A DNA stretch of 64,000 bases from Mycolicibacterium sp. TUM20985. GTDB lineage: Bacteria > Actinomycetota > Actinomycetes > Mycobacteriales > Mycobacteriaceae. How positions within the stretch are numbered: the first letter of the stretch is position 1; every line of letters begins with the position of its first letter. The stretch is taken from the NCBI RefSeq assembly GCF_030295745.1, contig NZ_AP027291.1, positions 4,092,001 to 4,156,000 of the forward strand. Reading direction: 5' to 3'. Below, in pieces: positions 59,633-64,000 of the stretch. Position numbers and translations under genes: made by a program. The notes under the pieces are model-generated. The model worked only from the letters and a program-made list of their open reading frames with translations, was not told the origin of the DNA and ran no database searches.

Positions 59633-60117
59633 GCGCGCGCCCTCCGACGGTGGACGCTCGACGCGACCACGATGCCGAGCCACGCGGCGACGACACCGCC
59701 CACGACGCTGAGACCGCCGTAGCCGATCGCTGTGCCGACGTGTCCGTGCCGACCCAGGAGGACGGCCTCCAGAGCAAGGGTGCTGTACGTGGTGAAGGCC
59801 CCACAGCCGCCGGTGGCTGCACAGAGACGGGCGCGCTGGCGCCACCCCGAGTCGTCACCGAGCCTCGCCAGCCCCTCCAAGAGGGCACCCAGGACGAATG
59901 CGCCAACGAGGTTGATGAGAAAGGTTCCCCACGGCCACGCCGAGCCGTCGTGCGGCAGGAGTTCTTCCACTGCGTATCGCAATGCGGTGCCAACGATGCC
60001 TCCCGCGAACACCCACCCCAGCGCCGACGGCCGCAGATGCAGCGGGCGACTCGGTGCCGAGGAGACGTCGGGATCGGTGGGCAACTCGACGTGGGAGTCG
60101 TCACCTGAACGATTCAT
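59629..60117 (-). CDS. crcB: Fluoride ion exporter subunit CrcB, first of pair
   Basis: A 162-residue CrcB protein with a ~30-residue hydrophilic N-terminus. It has GWVFAGGIVGTALRYAVEEL, WPWGTFLINLVGAFVLGALL, ATGGCGAFTTYSTLALEAVL (conserved GxxGxxTTxST) and a C-terminal helix. Preceded by a fluoride riboswitch (60,143-60,206). Paired channel subunits of opposite topology are common in actinobacteria. Confidence 0.94.
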   Translation of the reverse strand: MNRSGDDSHVELPTDPDVSSAPSRPLHLRPSALGWVFAGGIVGTALRYAVEELLPHDGSAWPWGTFLINLVGAFVLGALLEGLARLGDDSGWRQRARLCAATGGCGAFTTYSTLALEAVLLGRHGHVGTAIGYGGLSVVGGVVAAWLGIVVASSVHRRRARA

Positions 60118-60142
60118 TGGGTCTACCTACTCATCTGATCGA

Positions 60143-60206
60143 CGGTAGGAACTATCAGCCATCTGGGCGGTTCGAGCAACGGCGGCTCGGGCGAGATCCA
60201 TCACCA
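60143..60206 (-). ncRNA. Fluoride riboswitch (crcB motif)
   Basis: On the minus strand the conserved pieces are in order: GGTGATGGATCTCGCC, GAACCGCC, and GGCTGATAGTTCCTACC. They match the fluoride riboswitch (P1 and pseudoknot with GGTGATGG / CTGATxxxTCCTAC). It ends 26 bases before the crcB start (60117), so it controls the exporter operon by fluoride binding. Confidence 0.9.
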
Positions 60207-60251
60207 CTGCAGGAGACCCTACCGCCTGCCGGAGGCCGAACTCAGACGGTG

Positions 60252-61124
60252 TCAACTCAGGACGGGCAGCCACCGGGCGGCGAGATCAGCCACCCAGTCC
60301 GCGGCCGCGGCGGCGTCGTCGGGCGGACCCTCGACGAGGACCAGCTCGTCGATGCCGAGGTCGACGAGTTCGGCGGCGTCGGACGGATGCGGATCGCGCA
60401 GCGCCACCGCCAGACGCAGGGTGGCGGCGTTGCGGCCGCGTTCCTCGCACCACGCTCGGATCTTCGCAACGTGCTCGGCCGCGGCCGCCGGTCCCTCGAC
60501 GTTGAATCCGTACCAGCCGTCCCCCCATTCGGCGACCCGTCGCAGAGCGGCGTCGCTGTTGCCGCCGAGCACGATCGGAATACCAGCGGCACGAACGGGT
60601 TTCGGGTTGACCCGCACCGACTCGAACCCGACGAACTCGCCGCCGAAGGACGCGACGTCGTCGCGCCACAGCGTCCGGATCGCCGCGACGTACTCCGCGG
60701 TGCGTGCGGATCGTCGCTCGAACGGCACGCCCAGCGCCTCGAACTCCTCGCGCGACCAGCCCACACCGATTCCCATCGTGAACCGCCCACCCGAGAGCGT
60801 GTCGAGCGTCGCCGCCTGCTTGGCCACGAGGACCGGATTGTGTTCGGGAAGCAGCAGCACCCCCGTCGCGATACCGATGGTCGACGTCGCCGCCGCGACG
60901 AAGCTGAGCCCGATCATCGGATCCAGCCAATCCGCTGCCGACGGAACGGCGATCTGGCCGTCAGCGGAGTACGGATAGCGCGACGCCGATTCGTCGACCA
61001 TGACCACGTGCTCGCCCGACCACAGCGTGGCGAACCCCGCGTGCTCGGCGGCAATGGCCACCGAGTCGATCACGTCCCGCTTGGCGCCCGCTCCGATGCC
61101 GAGCGCGTGGAGGCCCAGTCTCAT
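60252..61124 (-). CDS. LLM-class F420-dependent oxidoreductase
   Basis: A 290-residue luciferase-like TIM barrel. MRLGLHALGIGAGAKRDVID, FATLWSGEHVVMVDESASRY, IGIATGVLLLPEHNPVLVAK (typical F420-binding), GRFTMGIGVGWSREEFEALG and GGNSDAALRRVAEWGDGWYG follow the family. The substrate is unknown. It lies right upstream of the fluoride region but on the same strand as crcB, with about 45 bases between it and the riboswitch. Confidence 0.9.
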   Translation of the reverse strand: MRLGLHALGIGAGAKRDVIDSVAIAAEHAGFATLWSGEHVVMVDESASRYPYSADGQIAVPSAADWLDPMIGLSFVAAATSTIGIATGVLLLPEHNPVLVAKQAATLDTLSGGRFTMGIGVGWSREEFEALGVPFERRSARTAEYVAAIRTLWRDDVASFGGEFVGFESVRVNPKPVRAAGIPIVLGGNSDAALRRVAEWGDGWYGFNVEGPAAAAEHVAKIRAWCEERGRNAATLRLAVALRDPHPSDAAELVDLGIDELVLVEGPPDDAAAAADWVADLAARWLPVLS

Positions 61125-61136
61125 CGCGCCATGCTC

Positions 61137-61607
61137 TCACGCACCGATGAGCAGGGCCCCCGTCCACACCAGGGCGATCACCTTGACGAGTTCGAGCCCG
61201 ACATAGGCGAAGTGGGCCCGAGAACGCCGTCCAGCCTCACCGACGAGGACCGCATTTGCGGGGGTGGCGCCATCGGGGGCGTCACCCTCGAGCACGGCGG
61301 CGGTCCGCCGGGCCAGCAGCGGACGGACCGCGATGGTCTGCGTCAACAGGGCGCCCACCGCCACGCACACGGCGATGTTGAGCGCGGCCGACGTCTCGTG
61401 GGTGAAGAGCGCGACGGCGATCACCAAGACGAACACGTACTCGAAGACGTTCAGCGCACGGAACACCAATCGTCCGATGCCGAGTCCGACCTTCAGCGTG
61501 ACGCCCGGTGCGCGAAACTTCAGTGGCGCCTCGACGAACGAAATGGCCAGCACCATGCCAAGCCACACGAATACCGCGGCGACCGCCAATCTCGTACTCG
61601 AATCCAC
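61137..61607 (-). CDS. Small membrane protein (four helices)
   Basis: A 156-residue protein with four predicted helices (TRLAVAAVFVWLGMVLAISF, VFEYVFVLVIAVALF, NIAVCVAVGALLTQTIAV, FAYVGLELVKVIALVWTG). The sequence FVEAPLKFRAPGVTLKVGLG recalls a small family of unknown function found in mycobacteria. It ends 12 bases before the LLM oxidoreductase start, so an operon is possible. Confidence 0.75.
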   Translation of the reverse strand: MDSSTRLAVAAVFVWLGMVLAISFVEAPLKFRAPGVTLKVGLGIGRLVFRALNVFEYVFVLVIAVALFTHETSAALNIAVCVAVGALLTQTIAVRPLLARRTAAVLEGDAPDGATPANAVLVGEAGRRSRAHFAYVGLELVKVIALVWTGALLIGA

Positions 61608-61643
61608 CGCCGCAGCCTACGACGGGGATGCGATCGTGAACGC

Positions 61644-61847
61644 ATGCATGGTGATACCCGCGATCGCGTGGCCGAGCTAGTGCGGTGGCAGGAGGCCGGC
61701 GCCACCTGGCAGGTGGTGGGGCAGTCGGCGCAAGGCATGACGATCGCCCTGATGCGGTGCGACGGCGGCGAGGAGGTCGACCGGTTCACCTCCGACGATC
61801 CGCACCTTCTGGCGTTCGTCGAGAGGAGCCGATCGGATGCGGACTGA
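61644..61847 (+). CDS. Small conserved mycobacterial protein
   Basis: A 67-residue protein: DTRDRVAELVRWQEAGATWQ, VVGQSAQGMTIALMRCDGGE and FTSDDPHLLAFVERSRSD. I recognise it as a short protein recurring in mycobacteria, function unknown. ATG 61644 has the conserved start MHGDTRDR. It overlaps the next gene by 11 bases. Confidence 0.75.
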   Translation: MHGDTRDRVAELVRWQEAGATWQVVGQSAQGMTIALMRCDGGEEVDRFTSDDPHLLAFVERSRSDAD

Positions 61848-62358
61848 CGACCGTCGACGGACTACGTGCCTGCTGGCGGCCCTCGTGCTGCTGACGGGCT
61901 GCACTCCGGCCGCCCAGACACCGAGAGTGACGACGCCGGAGACCCCGTCCACGCCGGCGGCCACGAGCCCGATGGTCACCACCACGGCGCCGACTCCGAC
62001 GGCGCGGACGGTGAACTGGTTCGACCTCGACATTGGCGACTGTCTGACCGACCCGCCGCCGGTGGATCCCACCGTGATCATCGTCGCCGTCGTCGACTGC
62101 GCGACCCCCCATCGGGCCGAGGTATTCCAGCGTGCGCCAATGGCGGTCAACACCGCGATCGCCGACGTCGTCGACCGCACCTGCGCGCAGGGTTTCGCGG
62201 AGTACACCGGCCGCTCGGCAAATGACGGTACCTACTCGTCGACGTACCTCATCGACTCCAATCAGAACCGGACGTCGTCCAATCCCGAGCCGAGCACGGT
62301 CATCTGTCTGCTCGAGGCACCGGGTGGCGGGTTGCTGACGCAGTCCGCCCGCCGGTGA
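61837..62358 (+). CDS. Septum-formation-type lipoprotein
   Basis: A 173-residue lipoprotein. The signal peptide ends in the lipobox LTGCTP. A Thr/Pro-rich linker precedes a domain with DLDIGDCLTDPP, VVDCATPHRAEVFQRAPM, TCAQGFAEYTG and VICLLEAPGGG. This is the septum formation/DUF-type domain found in actinobacterial secreted proteins; the three paired cysteines support an exported fold. Function unproven. Confidence 0.8.
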   Translation: MRTDDRRRTTCLLAALVLLTGCTPAAQTPRVTTPETPSTPAATSPMVTTTAPTPTARTVNWFDLDIGDCLTDPPPVDPTVIIVAVVDCATPHRAEVFQRAPMAVNTAIADVVDRTCAQGFAEYTGRSANDGTYSSTYLIDSNQNRTSSNPEPSTVICLLEAPGGGLLTQSARR

Positions 62359-62361
62359 GCG

Positions 62362-64000
62362 CTACGCCGACTCCTCGACCTCCGGTGGCGCCTCGACCAA
62401 TAGCGACATGCCATGGTGGCGCGGCATTTCCACCGCGAAGCTGTGCAGATCGTCGACCGTACCGACGGTCTTGCCGGTGAACATGTCCATCACGTGACTC
62501 CCCGGCGGCAGGTGTTCGGATCGCACGGTGCCCGCGATGTCCTCGTTGGCGAAGTTCAGGATCGTGAGCTGGTGTTGGGTCGGATCCTCGAGCTGGTGCA
62601 CCAGCACCAGCATCCCCTTCTGCGACACCTCGGGGATGTCGACCTGCCGACTGGTGGCGATGCCGTAGTGCGAGCGCACCCGCAGGATCGCCTGCAACTG
62701 GCGCAGAAAACTGGTGTCGTCGTCGAGCTGCTCGGGGATGGAGCCGTAGAGGCTGCGGCCGCGCGGCATGCCCGCCATCGACCGAGTCGCGCCTTCGTTG
62801 ACGCCCATGAGGTCATGGCCGGCGCGGTGGATCCACCGGGTGTCGCCGCCTCGCATCAGTTCGGCGACGTCGCTGGACGGCAACGTCAACATGCCGCACA
62901 TGTCCCAGCCCGACAGTGCGAACACGCCGGGCTGCAGCGCGTTGAACATCGCCAGCAGCAGATGGGCCCGGCGGATCGGGTCGATGTCGACGATGTCGTC
63001 GAGGTCGGCGATACCCAACGCCGCGGCGACGACGGTCGCGGTGGTCGACGCGATGCCATTGGTGGTGAACACCAGGTTGTACGGCGCGTTCGGTCCGGTG
63101 AGCTGGTTCAGCATGTCTTGGCGGACCGACTCGCCCAGTTCCTCGCCGGTGACTTCCTCGCCCTTGTAGGTGTAGACGTCATCGCGGTGGCCGGTGGACC
63201 AGTGCACCAGTTCGTAGGTCAACTCGTCGTGGTTCTGCAGGGCGTGGATGAGCGACGCGGGATCGACCCCGAGTTCGTTGGAGGTCCGCAGCGTCAGCCG
63301 CAGGAACTCGGAGTCACCGGTGGCCAACGCGTGCTGGTAGGCGGGCCGGTTGATGAAGTCGTAGGACAGGTCCGCGCCGGCTTCGCCGATCTCGCGGATG
63401 TCGTCGATGGTGAGGTTCAGCTCCTGGAAGGTGAACCCACCGACCTTGCGCACCATGCTGGCGATGAGGTGGTTGGCCGCTTCCGACAGCGGGTGGCCCT
63501 CCGACCAGGCGGGGCTGCCCTCGGCGGCACTCTTCTCCACCCCGAGGAACCCGTTGGCGTCCAAGCGCAGCGCCCCGGTGCCCATGTCGGTCAGCGAGTG
63601 CAGCGCGTCGCCCATCACCATGCGCATGCCGGCGAAGCTTGGGTCCAGCCAGTTGATCGAGGGTTGGCCGTCCTTGAAGTAGTGCAGATAGACCCACCGG
63701 CGTTCGACGCCGTCGACCCCTACGACGGGACGCGTGACGCTCCAGTTGGTCTCCTTGACGCCCTCGGCGTAGAAGATCACCCGCTGCAGCCGGCCGATGA
63801 TGTACCCGGCCTTGTCCAGCCACTCCTCGGTGGCGGCGTCGATGTTGACCGAGTCCACCCCGGGCGGGGTGGCGGGCAGCTCGTGCCAATCCCGCGGGTC
63901 GATCTCGACCATGTGATAGATGCCGGGGTAGTCCGCGTACTTCATCTCGGCGAGGCGGAAGTCCGCGCCCTTGCCGGTGTGCCCGGGCACGACGTCGTCG
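62362..64000 (-). CDS. GH13-family enzyme (trehalose synthase-like group), N-terminus outside window
   Basis: About 546 residues are present; the frame continues past the right edge. It shows VVPGHTGKGADFRLAE, RLDANGFLGVEKSAAEG (nucleophile Asp region), QELNLTIDDIREIGE (acid/base Glu region) and LIHALQNHDELTYELVHW (third acidic residue). A C-terminal beta domain follows with LTILNFANEDIAGT. Relatives in actinobacteria are annotated as trehalose synthase or alpha-amylase, but the exact reaction cannot be read here. Its neighbours include pgm at 57-59 kb, which supplies glucose 1-phosphate. Confidence 0.85.
   Translation of the reverse strand, partial: DDVVPGHTGKGADFRLAEMKYADYPGIYHMVEIDPRDWHELPATPPGVDSVNIDAATEEWLDKAGYIIGRLQRVIFYAEGVKETNWSVTRPVVGVDGVERRWVYLHYFKDGQPSINWLDPSFAGMRMVMGDALHSLTDMGTGALRLDANGFLGVEKSAAEGSPAWSEGHPLSEAANHLIASMVRKVGGFTFQELNLTIDDIREIGEAGADLSYDFINRPAYQHALATGDSEFLRLTLRTSNELGVDPASLIHALQNHDELTYELVHWSTGHRDDVYTYKGEEVTGEELGESVRQDMLNQLTGPNAPYNLVFTTNGIASTTATVVAAALGIADLDDIVDIDPIRRAHLLLAMFNALQPGVFALSGWDMCGMLTLPSSDVAELMRGGDTRWIHRAGHDLMGVNEGATRSMAGMPRGRSLYGSIPEQLDDDTSFLRQLQAILRVRSHYGIATSRQVDIPEVSQKGMLVLVHQLEDPTQHQLTILNFANEDIAGTVRSEHLPPGSHVMDMFTGKTVGTVDDLHSFAVEMPRHHGMSLLVEAPPEVEESA

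Noticed and set aside
59982..61847. A 621-codon plus-strand frame
   Set aside because: It runs antisense over the riboswitch and the LLM and membrane protein genes. Only its last 67 codons (from 61644) look real, and these are annotated separately.

Overview
The window is high-GC actinobacterial DNA and almost certainly comes from a mycobacterium (Mycolicibacterium-like). Supporting genes are a WhiB6-type regulator, Lsr2, an LpqH-type lipoprotein, LpqL-type and other lipoproteins, a PacL/CtpC metal-export pair, a DosS-type sensor kinase, F420/deazaflavin enzymes, a mycofactocin-type SDR and many acyl-CoA enzymes. I see no phage structural genes, no CRISPR array and no rRNA. One tRNA-Ala(GGC) is present.

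Layout. (1) 1-506 is the end of an acyl-CoA ligase. (2) About 575-16,030 is dominated by zinc homeostasis. It holds a CobW GTPase, a small partner gene, a zinc-binding lipoprotein gene (znuA-like) split by an IS21-family element, a gene pair starting at a metalloregulator palindrome, an amidase, an NmrA-type protein, an LpqL-type peptidase with a DUF305 lipoprotein, zur, an intact znuABC set, and a divergent PacL/CtpC exporter. Both edges of this block are broken genes (CobW tail, Doc toxin remnant), and the flanking acyl-CoA dehydrogenase is also broken, so it looks like an inserted or recombined island. (3) 16.1-28.6 kb is lipid and acyl-CoA catabolism with regulators: acyl-CoA dehydrogenases, TetR, a molybdopterin oxidoreductase, a thiolase with a DUF35 partner, an amidohydrolase, AraC, TetR, whiB6, an acyl-CoA ligase and a nucleotide cyclase. 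(4) 28.7-37.9 kb is mixed: a DMT transporter, a two-gene stress operon behind a SigF-like promoter, lsr2, an SDR, an nsrR-hmp nitric-oxide operon, a cupin, a methyltransferase and a chimeric lipase remnant. (5) 37.9-44.4 kb is a minus-strand glycan cluster: a GH130-like protein, an alpha/alpha-toroid protein, two GT4 glycosyltransferases and a GH13 alpha-glucosidase. (6) 44.8-50.8 kb is a dormancy/stress signalling cluster: two ANTAR proteins, a frameshifted STAS protein, a universal stress protein, a HicA-like protein and a frameshifted DosS-like kinase. It contains a duplicated leader with a covarying hairpin. (7) 51-64 kb is lipoproteins, MarR, a deazaflavin oxidoreductase, DUF2254, tRNA-Ala, an MFS transporter, phosphoglucomutase, a universal stress protein, two crcB genes behind a fluoride riboswitch, an LLM oxidoreductase and a partial GH13 enzyme.

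How the parts work together. The zinc block couples import (znuABC, plus the broken znuA-cobW unit), sensing (zur) and export (PacL/CtpC). Two 13-bp palindromes of the same pattern precede the two znuA genes. The nsrR-hmp pair forms a nitric-oxide circuit with a clear operator. The crcB pair forms a fluoride circuit. The least familiar parts are the duplicated hairpin/leader-peptide element near the ANTAR genes, the GT4/GH130/GH13 glycan cluster, and the small gene pair at the zinc operator.

Three single-base frame disruptions (near 37,815, 47,055 and 49,502) fall in otherwise conserved genes, two of them in homopolymer runs. They are either real decay or sequence errors, and reads covering these sites would decide.
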